A stretch of 64,000 bases of DNA from Mycolicibacterium tokaiense (GCF_010725885.1 NZ_AP022600.1:3844001-3908000); one strand, 5' to 3'. Positions 8,397 to 18,062 are shown, counted from the stretch's first letter. Notes: a model not told the origin generated them from the letters alone. Numbers and translations: made by a program.

Positions 8397-9342
8397 CGCC
8401 GTGCTGGCCATCGGCTGGTCGCAGGGATGGCACAGTTTCTGGACCGACGAGATCGGGCTGTGGATCCGCGGATCTGGGTTGCGTATCGCACTGCTGATCG
8501 TCGCAGCGTTGCTGGCCGCGCGGTTCATCAGCTGGATTGCCCGTCGAGTGACCCGGCGCATCGATGCCGAATATCTGGAAAGTGACCAACTGGTCCGGAC
8601 AGAAACGGCCAAGCACCGTCAGGCCGTCGCATCGGTCATCTCGTGGGTGTCGATCGCGCTGGTGATGGTGGTTGTGTTCGTCGAGATCACCGACATCCTG
8701 GACATCCCGCTCGGGTCGCTCGTGGCGCCGGCCGCGGTGCTGGGTGCGGCGCTCGGTTTCGGCGCACAGAAGCTGGTTCAGGATCTGTTGAGCGGCTTCT
8801 TCATCATCACCGAGCGGCAGTACGGATTCGGTGACCTGGTCGAGCTGAGCAGTGGTGCGGCGCAGGATTCGATGGGAACCGTCGAGGAGGTGACGTTGCG
8901 GGTGACCAAGCTGCGTACCTCCGAGGGGGAGGTGTTCACCGTTCCCAACGGCAACATCGTGCGCTCGCTCAACCTCTCCAAAGACTGGGCGCGCGCGGTG
9001 GTCGACATTCCGGTACCGACCTCGGCAGATCTGAACCACGTCAACGATGTCCTGCACGACGTGGGCGAAGGTGCCTGGCAAGACGAGGAACTGCGGGCGC
9101 TGCTCTTGGACAAACCGCAGCTCATGGGGGTCGAGAGCATCGAGGTCGACACCGTGAATCTGCGGATGGTGGCCCGCACACTGCCGGGTAAGCAGTTTGA
9201 GGTGGGTCGGCGGCTGCGTATCAGAGTGGTCGCCGCGTTGTCCAGGGCCGGCATCGCCACCGCGAAAGACCAAGTCCCCGCGGTGGTCAGCACCATGGCA
9301 CCCACCTCGGACGCCAACCCGACTCGGACCGAGAAGCCATGA
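8383..9342 (+). CDS. MscS-family mechanosensitive channel
   Basis: 319-residue membrane protein of the small-conductance mechanosensitive channel family. Three hydrophobic helices lie at roughly 28-48, 85-105 and 110-145. The last carries the MscS pore-helix signature [18 protein letters not shown], followed by the beta domain ([25 protein letters not shown]) and the cytoplasmic alpha/beta domain. Such channels release solutes on hypo-osmotic shock. The ATG at 8383 overlaps the prfB stop by 14 bp, and the 3' end overlaps the next gene by 4 bp, which implies coupled translation. Equivalent to Rv3104c by position. Confidence 0.88.
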   Translation: MTTSSAVLAIGWSQGWHSFWTDEIGLWIRGSGLRIALLIVAALLAARFISWIARRVTRRIDAEYLESDQLVRTETAKHRQAVASVISWVSIALVMVVVFVEITDILDIPLGSLVAPAAVLGAALGFGAQKLVQDLLSGFFIITERQYGFGDLVELSSGAAQDSMGTVEEVTLRVTKLRTSEGEVFTVPNGNIVRSLNLSKDWARAVVDIPVPTSADLNHVNDVLHDVGEGAWQDEELRALLLDKPQLMGVESIEVDTVNLRMVARTLPGKQFEVGRRLRIRVVAALSRAGIATAKDQVPAVVSTMAPTSDANPTRTEKP

Positions 9343-9839
9343 CGAACATCCGGCGACGCGCGCTCGACGCGATCAAAGGATGGCCTCGTGCCGACCGCGG
9401 CTGGCCTCGTTACCTTCCTGGCGGCCGTATTCGCACGTCGACTGCGGGTTTGGTAGCCGCGTTCGTAGCGCTGTCATGGCTGTTGCAGACCTACGAGCCG
9501 CCACCACCGGCGCCGGCGCCGGCACAACAGATGGTGCCGCCGGGATTCGTTCCCGACCCGGAGTACACCTGGGTGCCCCGGACTTCGGTGCGGGAGTACC
9601 CGACGACGACGGTGCCTCGTACCACCACACCAACGACGACAACGACGACGACGACGACAACTCCCACGACGACGGAGCCGCCCACCACGACGTCGGAGCC
9701 CACCACCACGACTCCGACGACGACGGACGCCCCACCAGGACTGTTCAACCCCTTCAATCCGTTCCAGCCGTCGCCCACACCGGAGCCGCCACCGTCGCCA
9801 CCGGGTTTCGAGCCCACGGTGCCGCCGGTGAACCCCTGA
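9339..9839 (+). CDS. Thr/Pro-rich membrane-anchored protein upstream of ftsEX
   Basis: 166 residues. One hydrophobic helix lies at about 35-50 ([14 protein letters not shown]). After it come [10 protein letters not shown], a conserved patch ([24 protein letters not shown]) and a low-complexity segment of nearly uninterrupted Thr and Pro, ending in a Pro-rich tail. The ATG overlaps the preceding stop (ATGA). Rv3103c of M. tuberculosis is a proline-rich membrane protein at the same place. The extracytoplasmic Thr/Pro tail looks like a cell-wall-spanning spacer. A role with FtsEX in wall hydrolysis or division would fit the context but is inference. Confidence 0.78.
   Translation: MTNIRRRALDAIKGWPRADRGWPRYLPGGRIRTSTAGLVAAFVALSWLLQTYEPPPPAPAPAQQMVPPGFVPDPEYTWVPRTSVREYPTTTVPRTTTPTTTTTTTTTTPTTTEPPTTTSEPTTTTPTTTDAPPGLFNPFNPFQPSPTPEPPPSPPGFEPTVPPVNP
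9596..9730 (+). repeat. Low-complexity ACG/ACC-rich tract encoding poly-Thr
   Basis: The DNA is a run of degenerate ACG, ACC and ACA triplets coding for Thr-rich sequence with scattered Pro. Triplet tracts of this kind often vary in length between strains. Confidence 0.7.
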
Positions 9840-9869
9840 GGCGTCCCAGGTTTGCTGAGGCTTCACCGC

Positions 9870-9875
9870 TACACT
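9870..9875 (+). promoter_or_regulatory. Putative -10 element for ftsE
   Basis: TACACT lies 8 bp before a GTG at 9884 and 11 bp before the ATG at 9887. The spacing suits a leaderless ftsEX transcript, independent of prfB. Confidence 0.4.
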
Positions 9876-9886
9876 GGCGTGCCGTG

Positions 9887-10576
9887 ATGATCACCCTCGA
9901 CAACGTGACGAAGCAGTACAAGCAGTCGGCGCGGCCGGCGTTGGACAACGTCAGCGTCAAGATCGACAAGGGTGAATTCGTCTTCCTGATCGGTCCGTCC
10001 GGTTCAGGCAAGTCCACCTTCATGCGGCTGCTGCTGGCTGAGGAGCACCCCAGTTCGGGCGACATCCGGGTGTCGAAGTTTCACGTCAACAAGCTGGCGG
10101 GCCGGCATGTGCCGAGCCTGCGGCAGGTGCTGGGCTGCGTGTTCCAGGACTTCCGGTTGCTGCAGCAGAAGACGGTGTTCGAGAACGTCGCCTTCGCGCT
10201 GGAGGTCATCGGCAAGAAGCCCGACACCATCAACCGCGTGGTTCCCGACGTGCTGGAGATGGTGGGGTTGTCCGGCAAGGCCAATCGGCTGCCGGCCGAG
10301 TTGTCCGGCGGTGAGCAGCAGCGCGTCGCCATCGCCCGCGCCTTCGTCAACCGGCCGCTGGTGCTGCTGGCCGACGAGCCCACCGGCAACCTGGACCCCG
10401 ACACCAGCAAAGACATCATGGATCTGCTCGAGCGGATCAACCGCACCGGAACCACGGTGCTGATGGCCACCCATGACCACCACATCGTCGACTCGATGCG
10501 CCAGCGTGTTGTCGAGTTGTCGCTGGGCCGCCTGGTCCGCGACGAACAGCGCGGCGTTTACGGAATGGATCGATAA
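9887..10576 (+). CDS. ftsE: Cell-division ABC-type ATPase FtsE
   Basis: 229-residue ATPase of the FtsEX complex, which controls peptidoglycan hydrolases (RipC in mycobacteria) at the septum. Walker A is GPSGSGKST, the Q-loop is [13 protein letters not shown], the ABC signature is [14 protein letters not shown], Walker B is [13 protein letters not shown], and the switch His is in [10 protein letters not shown]. The ATG at 9887 gives exactly the Mtb length. An in-frame GTG at 9884 is the alternative if the mRNA is leaderless. Followed without a gap by ftsX. Confidence 0.97.
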   Translation: MITLDNVTKQYKQSARPALDNVSVKIDKGEFVFLIGPSGSGKSTFMRLLLAEEHPSSGDIRVSKFHVNKLAGRHVPSLRQVLGCVFQDFRLLQQKTVFENVAFALEVIGKKPDTINRVVPDVLEMVGLSGKANRLPAELSGGEQQRVAIARAFVNRPLVLLADEPTGNLDPDTSKDIMDLLERINRTGTTVLMATHDHHIVDSMRQRVVELSLGRLVRDEQRGVYGMDR

Positions 10577-11470
10577 GTGCGTTTTGGCTTCCTGATCAAC
10601 GAGGTCGTCACCGGGCTTCGTCGCAACGTCACCATGACGATCGCGATGATCCTCACCACGGCCATCTCGATCGGCCTGGTCGGCGGTGGGCTGCTGGTAC
10701 TGCGGTTGGCCGACCAGTCCCGCGACATCTACCTCGACCGCGTCGAGACGCAGGTGTTCCTCACCGATGACATCTCGGCCAACGACCTGACGTGTGACTC
10801 ACCGCAGTGCCAGGCCCTGCGTCAGGCCATCGAATCTCGCGACGACGTGAGCTCGGTGCGCTTCCTCAACCGCGACGACGCCTACGAGGATGCGGTGCGC
10901 CGCGTTCCGCAGTACCGCGACGTCGCCAGCAAGGACGCTTTCCCGGCCTCGTTCATCGTCAAGCTCGACAATCCCGAGCAGCACGCCGACTTCGACGCGG
11001 CGATGGTGGGACAGCCGGGAGTGCGCAGCGTGCTGAACCAGAAGGAGCTGATCGACCGGCTGTTCGCCGTACTCGACGGGCTCTCCAGTGCGGCGTTCGC
11101 GGTGGCTCTGGTGCAGGCCGTGGGCGCGGTGTTGCTGATCGCCAACATGGTCCAGGTCGCCGCCTACACCCGGAGGACCGAGATCGGCATCATGCGACTG
11201 GTGGGCGCCAGCCGCTGGTATACCCAGCTGCCGTTCCTCCTGGAGGCGGTGATCGCCGCGACCATCGGTGTGATCATCGCCGTGCTGGGATTGATCGCGG
11301 TGCGGGCGTGGTTCCTGGAGAATGCGCTGGACCAGTTCTATCAAGCCAATCTCATCGCGCGCATCGACTACGCCGACATCCTGTACATCTCGCCGATACT
11401 CTTCGGGCTGGGTGTGCTGATGTCCGGCGCGACGGCATACGCCACGCTGCGCCTCTACGTACGCAGGTAA
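10577..11470 (+). CDS. ftsX: Cell-division membrane protein FtsX
   Basis: 297-residue permease-like partner of FtsE. It has one N-terminal membrane helix (about 21-45), a large extracellular domain (about 46-165) containing a Cys pair ([11 protein letters not shown]), and three C-terminal helices from about 167. The extracellular domain is the part that contacts RipC-type NlpC/P60 hydrolases in Mtb. The GTG start immediately follows the ftsE TAA. The length equals Mtb FtsX. Confidence 0.96.
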   Translation: MRFGFLINEVVTGLRRNVTMTIAMILTTAISIGLVGGGLLVLRLADQSRDIYLDRVETQVFLTDDISANDLTCDSPQCQALRQAIESRDDVSSVRFLNRDDAYEDAVRRVPQYRDVASKDAFPASFIVKLDNPEQHADFDAAMVGQPGVRSVLNQKELIDRLFAVLDGLSSAAFAVALVQAVGAVLLIANMVQVAAYTRRTEIGIMRLVGASRWYTQLPFLLEAVIAATIGVIIAVLGLIAVRAWFLENALDQFYQANLIARIDYADILYISPILFGLGVLMSGATAYATLRLYVRR

Positions 11471-11473
11471 TCC

Positions 11474-11977
11474 ATGGCAAAAACGGGCGCGGCGAAGAAG
11501 ATCGTCGACAAACGCAACAACCAGGTCGTTGCGACCAACCGCAAGGCCCGGCACAACTACACGATCCTCGACACCTTCGAGTGCGGGGTGGTGCTGCAGG
11601 GCACCGAGGTGAAGAGTCTTCGGGAGGGCCAGGCGTCCCTGGCCGACGCGTTCGCCACCGTGGACGACGGGGAGGTGTGGCTGCGCAACCTCCACATCCC
11701 GGAATATCACCTGGGCACCTGGACCAACCACGCCACCCGGCGCAATCGCAAACTGCTGATGCACCGCAGCGAGATCGACAACCTGACGGGCAAGATCCGC
11801 GACGGCAACCTCACCCTGGTACCGCTGTCGATCTACTTCCTCGACGGCAAGGTCAAGGTGGAGCTGGCGCTGGCCCGCGGTAAGCAGGCGCACGACAAAC
11901 GTCAGGACATGGCCAAGCGGGACGCCGACCGGGAGATCACCCGCGAGCTCGGACGCCGGGCCAAGGGCATGCGCTGA
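11474..11977 (+). CDS. smpB: SsrA-binding protein SmpB
   Basis: 167-residue RNA-binding protein that delivers tmRNA to stalled ribosomes. It shows the oligonucleotide-binding barrel with [28 protein letters not shown] and NLHIPEY, and a basic C-terminal tail ([20 protein letters not shown]) that enters the vacant mRNA channel. Starts 3 bp after ftsX. Its partner ssrA is 6.8 kb downstream on the same strand. Confidence 0.97.
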   Translation: MAKTGAAKKIVDKRNNQVVATNRKARHNYTILDTFECGVVLQGTEVKSLREGQASLADAFATVDDGEVWLRNLHIPEYHLGTWTNHATRRNRKLLMHRSEIDNLTGKIRDGNLTLVPLSIYFLDGKVKVELALARGKQAHDKRQDMAKRDADREITRELGRRAKGMR

Positions 11978-12816
11978 CCGGAATCCTGGCCGCGCTGGTC
12001 TCGGCGTTCGCCTACGGCATCAGCGATTTCGTCGGGGGAGTGGCCGCGCGGCGGGTGGCTGCCCTGCGGATCATCCTGGTGTCGTATCCGGTGGCCATGG
12101 TGCTGCTGGCTGTCGCTGCCACGGTGGTCGGTGGCCAGGTGAGCCCTCCTGCGGTGTTCTGGGGCGCGGTGTGCGGCATCAGCCAGGCGCTGGGGGTGTG
12201 GTGGTTCTATGCCGCCCTGGGCGCCGGCCCGATCTCGGTGGTGTCGCCGCTGACCGCCATCCTGGTCGCCGGCGTGCCCGTCACCGTGGGGTTGGCGCTG
12301 GGGGAGCGGCCCGCTGCGCTGGCCGGAGTGGGCATCGTGGTGGCGCTGCTGGCGGTGTTCCTGGTCAGCCGTGACGCCTCGGACCCCGGGTCGGCGCGCC
12401 CGTTCACCAAGAAGGTCGCGTGGTTGACCGTTGGATCCGGGCTGGCCTTCGGGCTGAACTTCGTGCTGATCGATCAGGCCCCGGTGGAGGCCGGCCTGTG
12501 GCCGCTGGTGTTCGGCCGGATCTCGGCGACCGTTCTGGTGGTGGTGTTCGCGATCCTCACCCGGAACCTGATGCCGCCCCAGGGCGCGCCGTTGAAACTG
12601 GCACTGCTGGCGGCAGTGCTGGACACGGTGGCCAACGTCGCGATGTTGCTGGCGCTGCACTCTTCGCTGCTGTCGCTGGCGGGGGTGCTCATCTCGCTGT
12701 ACCCCGCCGCCACGGTGCTGTTGGCCATCGTGGTGCTGCGGGAGCGGGTGACCTGGCGGCAGGTGGCCGGCATGGTGCTGGCGCTGGCCGCGGTGGCCAT
12801 GATCGCTGCCGGGTAG
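11974..12816 (+). CDS. EamA/DMT-family transporter, probable CTG start
   Basis: About 280 residues in ten hydrophobic segments, arranged as two EamA repeats, typical of drug/metabolite transporters. The first conventional start, GTG 12040, would delete the first helix. In-frame sequence upstream reads [20 protein letters not shown], a clear EamA N-terminus. Between the upstream in-frame stop at 11881 and GTG 12040 there is no ATG, GTG or TTG. A CTG at 11974 overlaps the smpB TGA as CTGA, the same geometry as the ATGA/GTGA overlaps elsewhere in the window, so I chose it. The substrate is unknown. Confidence 0.75.
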   Translation: MTGILAALVSAFAYGISDFVGGVAARRVAALRIILVSYPVAMVLLAVAATVVGGQVSPPAVFWGAVCGISQALGVWWFYAALGAGPISVVSPLTAILVAGVPVTVGLALGERPAALAGVGIVVALLAVFLVSRDASDPGSARPFTKKVAWLTVGSGLAFGLNFVLIDQAPVEAGLWPLVFGRISATVLVVVFAILTRNLMPPQGAPLKLALLAAVLDTVANVAMLLALHSSLLSLAGVLISLYPAATVLLAIVVLRERVTWRQVAGMVLALAAVAMIAAG

Positions 12817-12826
12817 GGTCTGACGG

Positions 12827-14032
12827 GTGGCGCAGGATGCGTTGATCCAAGAACTGTCCGCGGCGGTGGAACGCAGCCCAGAGGTTCTCTCGCTGCGACT
12901 GCACCTGGCCGAACTGATGTTGCAGGACGGCCGTGCGGCCGAGGCGCTGGGACACTGCAGCACTGCACTGACGCAGAGCCCGGGCAACACCGAGGCGCTG
13001 GCCCTGCTGCAGCGCTGCAGCGCCGCGCTCAGTGGGCAGCCGGCGCACAAGAGCTTCGACTGGTCGGCCGCCGAAGAGGAAGTGGCCGACATCATCGGGC
13101 CTGCCTTCGTGGAGGCGCAGGAGTCGCCCTCCATCCTGGACGACGACGATCACGACGCCATCCAGCGCACCGACGTCCGACTCGTCGACGTCGCAGGAAT
13201 GCCCGAGGTCAAGAAGCAGCTCGAGCTGTCCCTGCTGGGCCCGTTGCGCAATCCCGAGTTGATGAAGGCCTACGGTGTCTCCACCCGCGGCGGCCTGCTC
13301 CTGTACGGCCCGCCCGGCTGCGGCAAGACTTTTGTCGCCAAGGCGGTGTCGGGGGAGTTGGGCGCCAACTTCCTGCCGGTCGGCATCACCGACGTCATGC
13401 ACCATTTCTTCGGCGACAGCGAACGTGCACTGCACGAGATCTTCGAGACCGCCCGTCGCAATGCGCCCTGCGTGCTGTTCTTCGACGAGGTGGATGCCCT
13501 CGGTGGACGGCGGTCGGCCACCGGATACAACTCCGCGTTGCGGATGGTGGTCAACACCCTTCTCTCCGAGATGGATTCGGCCACCTCCTCCAACGACGGG
13601 CTCTACATCCTGGGTGCCACCAACATGCCCTGGGACGTGGATCCGGCGCTGCGGCGACCCGGCCGGTTCGACCGGATGATCTTCGTGGGACTGCCCGACG
13701 CCGAGGCGCGCGCCGCGATTGTGCGCAGTCACCTGCGCGACCGGCCGGTCGCCGGGATCGATCTGGGCAAGATCGCCGGCCGCACCGAGGGGCTTTCCGG
13801 GGCTGACCTGGCGCACCTGTGCGAGGCGGCCACTCAACTGGCCATGGCAGATTCACTGCGGAGCGGGCAGGTCCGCCCGGTCGCCATGGCCGACGTGGAC
13901 GCCGCACTTGCCCACATCAAACCCAGCACCGGCCCGTGGTTCGAGGCGGCGCGCAACGTCATCGAGTTCGGCAACCGCGACGGCAGCTACGACGATCTGG
14001 CGAAGTTCATGCGCAACAAGAAGTTTCGTTGA
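12827..14032 (+). CDS. AAA ATPase with N-terminal TPR region
   Basis: 401-residue single-ring AAA protein of the classical CDC48/FtsH-like clade. Residues about 5-70 form TPR-like helices (SLRLHLAELMLQDGRAAEAL). Walker A GPPGCGKT is near 161, Walker B VLFFDEVD near 216, and the second region of homology GATNMPWDVDPALRRPGRFDR carries the Arg finger near 280. No protease or second AAA domain is present. The GTG at 12827 lies 10 bp after the EamA stop. The gene overlaps the following TPR-membrane gene by TTGA. Function is unknown; it could be a remodelling chaperone fed by its TPR partner. Confidence 0.85.
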   Translation: MAQDALIQELSAAVERSPEVLSLRLHLAELMLQDGRAAEALGHCSTALTQSPGNTEALALLQRCSAALSGQPAHKSFDWSAAEEEVADIIGPAFVEAQESPSILDDDDHDAIQRTDVRLVDVAGMPEVKKQLELSLLGPLRNPELMKAYGVSTRGGLLLYGPPGCGKTFVAKAVSGELGANFLPVGITDVMHHFFGDSERALHEIFETARRNAPCVLFFDEVDALGGRRSATGYNSALRMVVNTLLSEMDSATSSNDGLYILGATNMPWDVDPALRRPGRFDRMIFVGLPDAEARAAIVRSHLRDRPVAGIDLGKIAGRTEGLSGADLAHLCEAATQLAMADSLRSGQVRPVAMADVDAALAHIKPSTGPWFEAARNVIEFGNRDGSYDDLAKFMRNKKFR

Positions 14033-15036
14033 CCGCTGTCGAGGAGGTGCTGGGCCGGGCCCGGCTCTACTCGGCCGCTCGCCAGTTCGACAAGGCCGCA
14101 GAGGTGTTGGGCTCAGCGCTGCAGTCCCATCCCGACGAGCCGACTCTGCTGGTGGCCATGAGCCGGGTGCGGTTGCACCTGGACGATCCCGTCGCCGCGG
14201 CGTCCAGCGCGCACAACGCGCTGACCCTCGCCCCGGAGCGCACCGACGCCATGCGGGTGTACGCCGCCGCGCTCGAGCGCCTGGGCCGCCGTGACGACGC
14301 CATGTCCGTCGCCTACCGCGCCGTGTGCACCGATCCGCAGAACCACCTGACCCACTTCACCTACGCCTCCGTGCTGCTGAACGCCGGGTACGCCCCGCAG
14401 GCGCTGACCGCGGCAGCCGAGGCGGTCCGGCTGCAGCCGGGGGACGCCGAGAACCATTTCCTGGCGGGCCGGATCCTGGCCAAGCTCAACCGTCTTCACG
14501 AATCGAGCGCCGCCTACGAGGAGACGCTGCGGCTGGACCCGCAGCACGCCGACGCCGCGCACAACATCGCGGTGAACCGGCTCAACCGCGGCCACTGGAG
14601 CCGGGCGCTGCAGGGACTGCTGGGTGCCGCGCGGATGGATCCCGCCCTCGGCGACCACGTGCGCCGCAACATCGGTGTGGCGCTCATCCGGCCGCTGCGC
14701 TGGACCACACCGGCCGCGGTGGTCCTGTGCCTTGCCGCGGTGGTCTGCACCGCCCGTCCCGAGGACGTGGTGCCGCGCGTCGTGGCTGCGGTGGGCGCGA
14801 TCCTGGTGTCGGCCCTGCTGGTGTGGATCACCCGGCTGGTACCGGCCAGTGCGCGCCGATCGGTGGTGCGCACCCGTCCGATGCTCGCCGCCCGGGCCGG
14901 GCACGGCGTGGGCGCGGTGCTCATCGGGGCGGTGGCCGTCACCGGGTTGGTACCGGCATTCGTGCTGTCAGCGTCGATGCTGCTGGTGCTGGCCGGGGTG
15001 GTACTGAACGTCATCGGCTGGTTGACCGGAAGCTGA
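14029..15036 (+). CDS. TPR-repeat membrane protein, partner of the AAA ATPase
   Basis: 335 residues. The first about 200 are TPR repeats: ARLYSAARQFDKAAEVLGSA, RVYAAALERLGRRDDAMSVA and AGRILAKLNRLHESSAAYEE show the alternating pattern. The C-terminal 120 residues hold four hydrophobic segments (about 220-240, 245-265, 285-305, 312-330). The start is TTG at 14029, overlapping the ATPase stop. The pair looks like a membrane-tethered scaffold plus its ATPase. No substrate can be named. Confidence 0.8.
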   Translation: MTAVEEVLGRARLYSAARQFDKAAEVLGSALQSHPDEPTLLVAMSRVRLHLDDPVAAASSAHNALTLAPERTDAMRVYAAALERLGRRDDAMSVAYRAVCTDPQNHLTHFTYASVLLNAGYAPQALTAAAEAVRLQPGDAENHFLAGRILAKLNRLHESSAAYEETLRLDPQHADAAHNIAVNRLNRGHWSRALQGLLGAARMDPALGDHVRRNIGVALIRPLRWTTPAAVVLCLAAVVCTARPEDVVPRVVAAVGAILVSALLVWITRLVPASARRSVVRTRPMLAARAGHGVGAVLIGAVAVTGLVPAFVLSASMLLVLAGVVLNVIGWLTGS

Positions 15037-15082
15037 CCGATACTGCCGGGATCGCGCTTGTGTTGCGGCTAGCATCGTCGAG

Positions 15083-15922
15083 ATGACCAGCCCCTCGCGT
15101 CCCGTCACCGTCCTCGACAGAACCGCAGTCCTGGCAGGGCTTTTCGCGTCGTGGGAGGCCATCGAGCGTCACCTCGCCGGTCAGGGGGCGCAGGCGTGGC
15201 AGGCCGGCACCGCGTTGCCGGGCTGGCGGGTACATGACGTGGTGAGCCACGTGATCGGCACCGAGTCTCTGCTGCAGGGCATCCCCACGCCGGAGGCCGA
15301 CTGTGATGTCTCCGCACTCGACCACGTGCACAACGACATCGGGGTGCTCAACGAGTGCTGGGTACGGTTCCTGGCCGGCGAGTCGCCGGCGGACATGCTG
15401 GCCCGTTTCGGCGACATCACCGCGCAGCGAACCGCGATGCTGACGGCCATGACCGACGACGACTGGGACGCCGCGACACTGACTCCTGCCGGTCCGGACA
15501 GTTACGGCCGGTTCATGCGGATTCGTACCTTTGACTGCTGGATGCACGCCCAGGACATCCGGGAGGCGCTGAACCGCCCGGTCACCGACGCCGACCTGAC
15601 CGGTCCGGACGCCCATCAGGCTCTCGATGAGATGTCCACGAGCATGGGCTTTGTGGTGGGCAAACGCGGTCAGGCGCCCCCGGGATCCCGGGTGGAACTG
15701 CAGCTCACCGGTGGGCTGTCCCGCACCATCCGGGTGGCCGTCGACGGCCGCGCCGCGGTGGTGGACGACTTCGGTGATGCCGAGCCCACCACGGTGATCC
15801 GGGTCGACGGGCTGCATTTCACCCGGCTGTGTGGGGGCCGGATCAAGCCCGGCGACGTCGACATCCAGGGTGACTACGCCACGGGCCGGCGGATCGTAGA
15901 GAACCTGAACTACGTGATCTAG
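15083..15922 (+). CDS. Maleylpyruvate isomerase family / mycothiol-dependent enzyme
   Basis: 279-residue protein of the DinB/MDMPI superfamily. It opens with a four-helix bundle with putative metal His residues (GWRVHDVVSHVIGTE; DCWMHAQDIREAL). A C-terminal SCP2-like domain follows (LTGGLSRTIRVAVDG, INGLHFTRLCGGRI-type segment, VDIQGDYATGRRIVENL). Members use mycothiol as cofactor or thiol substrate; the reaction here is unknown. ATG at 15083. It converges on the DUF2848 gene with shared CTAG stops. Confidence 0.82.
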   Translation: MTSPSRPVTVLDRTAVLAGLFASWEAIERHLAGQGAQAWQAGTALPGWRVHDVVSHVIGTESLLQGIPTPEADCDVSALDHVHNDIGVLNECWVRFLAGESPADMLARFGDITAQRTAMLTAMTDDDWDAATLTPAGPDSYGRFMRIRTFDCWMHAQDIREALNRPVTDADLTGPDAHQALDEMSTSMGFVVGKRGQAPPGSRVELQLTGGLSRTIRVAVDGRAAVVDDFGDAEPTTVIRVDGLHFTRLCGGRIKPGDVDIQGDYATGRRIVENLNYVI

Positions 15923-16593
15923 CCGATGGGTTCGGGCATCGGCTTGGTGCGGTACTGGCATGTGGACTTCAAACCTGTTGCTGGATCCGATAATTCGACC
16001 TTCCACGCGTCGGCGAACTGATCCACGTCGGGCAGCATGGTGATGGTGCCCGACAGCAGCACGGTGCCCGGTCGGAACAGTCCGCGCTTCCGCAGCACGC
16101 CCAGCCAGTAGTCCGGTCCCAGCAGATCGGCCAGCGAGCCGGACTGGATCAGGGTCTCGTCGCTGCCGACCCAGGCGTTGAGGGTGATCTCGTCGACGCG
16201 ATCGACGATGTCGGTGAGCCGCCAGGCCTTGGTACCCAGCACGTCGGGGGCGGCGTTCTTGCTCCACGCCACGCTGTGGGTCTCCAGGGTGCGGTCAGTG
16301 TGGTCGCAGGCCACCGTGAGCAGCACGTCTTCGTCGTCGGTGATCACCAGCGCCCATTCGGCCTCACCCGAGGTGCGGCCGTGCTGGGTGTGCACGACCT
16401 CGGTCTGCTGTGCCAGGTAGGGGGAGACCGGGTACAGCGCAGGTATGACAGATGGGGCGGGCACACCGAGCTCGGCCAATTCGGCGATGTGGGCGGCCAC
16501 TTCGTCCTGGTTGCGACCTGCGTATCCGGCGTTGAGAACCGTGGTGGGCTCCACCGTCACCGTGGATCCGTCGGGCAGTTCGAACGTGAGCAT
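15919..16593 (-). CDS. DUF2848 family protein, putative catabolic enzyme
   Basis: 224 residues. I chose the ATG at 16591-16593 because AAGGAG lies about 9 bp upstream and the family begins MLTFELPDG. Conserved parts include LNAGYAGRNQDEVAAHIAEL, PALYPVSPYLAQQ and VLLSGTITMLPDV. DUF2848 has no firmly assigned reaction; the fold is thought to resemble fumarylacetoacetate hydrolases, which act on keto or enol acids. Divergent from an MHS transporter with two operator copies between them, so it likely processes the compound that transporter imports. Confidence 0.8.
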   Translation of the reverse strand: MLTFELPDGSTVTVEPTTVLNAGYAGRNQDEVAAHIAELAELGVPAPSVIPALYPVSPYLAQQTEVVHTQHGRTSGEAEWALVITDDEDVLLTVACDHTDRTLETHSVAWSKNAAPDVLGTKAWRLTDIVDRVDEITLNAWVGSDETLIQSGSLADLLGPDYWLGVLRKRGLFRPGTVLLSGTITMLPDVDQFADAWKVELSDPATGLKSTCQYRTKPMPEPIG

Positions 16594-16646
16594 CAGGCTG
16601 GCTCCTTCTCGTAAATTCTGCGTTTCCGGCTTGACCGCTTCGTGGC

Positions 16647-16670
16647 ATACATGTTGTATACGAGAAGTAT
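16647..16670. promoter_or_regulatory. Two overlapping GntR-type operators (ATAC-N5-GTAT)
   Basis: Copies at 16647-16659 and 16658-16670, 11 bp apart, in the divergent promoter of the DUF2848 and MHS genes. A third copy is at the gntR start (18674-18686). Repetition of the same 13-mer pattern at both ends of the module points to the local GntR regulator. Confidence 0.7.
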
Positions 16671-16724
16671 GGTACGTCACACGGTCGCCCGATGCGCGGC
16701 CCGCACACGAAGAGGATTGGTTCG

Positions 16725-18062
16725 ATGACGGCCCACGTAACCGATAAAAAGAGCCTGACCAAGGCTTTCGCCGCCAGCCTCACCGGCACCGCGCTCGAGT
16801 GGTACGACTTCGCCGTCTACTCTGCCGCCGCGGCACTGGTGTTCCCGGTGGTGTTCTTCCCCGACAGCGACCCGCTGACCGGCACACTGCTGGCGTTCTC
16901 CACCTACGCCGTCGGCTACGTCGCCCGGCCCATCGGCGGATTCGTCTTCGGCCGCCTGGGCGACATCATCGGCCGCAAACAGCTGCTGGTGATCACGCTG
17001 CTGCTGATCGGCGTCACGACCTTTCTCATCGGGCTGATCCCCAGCTACGCCTCGATCGGTGTGGCCGCGCCCATCCTGCTGGTCGCCATGCGCTTCGCCC
17101 AGGGGGTGGCCGTGGGCGGCGAGTGGGGTGGTGCGGTGCTGCTGTCCAGCGAGTACGGCGACCCGAAACGACGAGGCTTCTGGGCCTCGGCGGCTCAGGT
17201 GGGGCCGCCCGCGGGCAACCTGCTGGCCAACGGCGCCCTGGCCGTCCTGACCTTGGCCTTCTCCGATGAGCAGTTCGAGGCCTGGGGCTGGCGCCTGGCG
17301 TTCCTGCTCTCGGCGGTGCTGATCGGCTTCGGCCTGTGGATCCGCCTCAAGCTGGAGGACACCCCGGTGTTCAAGGCGCTGCAGGAGAGCGGCGACCGTC
17401 CCGAGGCTCCCATCAAGGACGTCTTCACCACGCAGACCCGGCCCCTGATCGCCGCCATCCTGTCGCGGATCGCACCCGACGTGATGTACGCGTTGTTCAC
17501 CGTCTTCTCGATCACCTACGGCACCCTGCAACTCGGCATGGACCGCAGTGAGGTGCTGATCGCCATCCTGATCGGCTCGGCCTTCCAGCTGGGTCTGATC
17601 CCATTGGCCGGTGCGGTGTCCGACCGGTTCAACCGCCGCCTGGTCTACGGTGTGGCCGCGGTGGGCGGCGTGATCTGGACGCTGATCTTCTTCCTGTTGA
17701 TCGACACCGGGTCGTTCCCGCTGCTGGTGCTGGGCGTGGTGATCGGCCTGGCGTTCCACTCGTTCATGTACGGCCCGCAGGCCGCCTTCGTCACCGAGCA
17801 GTTCACCGTGCCGCTGCGCTCCACCGGGTCATCGCTGGCGTACACCATCGCCGGTGTCTTCGGCGGTGCCATCGCCCCGCTGCTGTTCACCTATCTGCTG
17901 GACGCCACCGGCGGCTGGCCCGCGATCCTCGGCTACATCGCCGTGGTGGGTGTGCTGACCGTGATCGGTCTGCTGTTGGGGCGCAATCCCGACAGCGCCG
18001 AGGAGGAGCACTACCGGGAGATGGCCGAATCCGCTACGCCTGCAACAGGATCTGCAACGTGA
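16725..18062 (+). CDS. MFS transporter, metabolite:H+ symporter (MHS) family
   Basis: 445 residues with twelve predicted helices. The N-terminal signature GTALEWYDFAVYSAAAALVF and the loop GRLGDIIGRKQLL are typical of MHS proteins such as ShiA, KgtP and ProP. GVAVGGEWGGAVLLSSEY is the second MHS hallmark. The ATG at 16725 has AAGAGGA upstream; an earlier in-frame ATG (16692) lacks a site and adds non-conserved residues. MHS members import organic acids or betaines. The substrate is unknown and is presumably acted on by the DUF2848 protein. The 3' end overlaps the convergent gntR by 29 bp. Confidence 0.88.
   Translation: MTAHVTDKKSLTKAFAASLTGTALEWYDFAVYSAAAALVFPVVFFPDSDPLTGTLLAFSTYAVGYVARPIGGFVFGRLGDIIGRKQLLVITLLLIGVTTFLIGLIPSYASIGVAAPILLVAMRFAQGVAVGGEWGGAVLLSSEYGDPKRRGFWASAAQVGPPAGNLLANGALAVLTLAFSDEQFEAWGWRLAFLLSAVLIGFGLWIRLKLEDTPVFKALQESGDRPEAPIKDVFTTQTRPLIAAILSRIAPDVMYALFTVFSITYGTLQLGMDRSEVLIAILIGSAFQLGLIPLAGAVSDRFNRRLVYGVAAVGGVIWTLIFFLLIDTGSFPLLVLGVVIGLAFHSFMYGPQAAFVTEQFTVPLRSTGSSLAYTIAGVFGGAIAPLLFTYLLDATGGWPAILGYIAVVGVLTVIGLLLGRNPDSAEEEHYREMAESATPATGSAT

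Noticed and set aside
9596..9730. Triplet repeats considered as CRISPR or VNTR non-coding DNA
   Set aside because: No spacers or constant repeat unit. The tract is in frame inside a real gene and encodes Thr/Pro.
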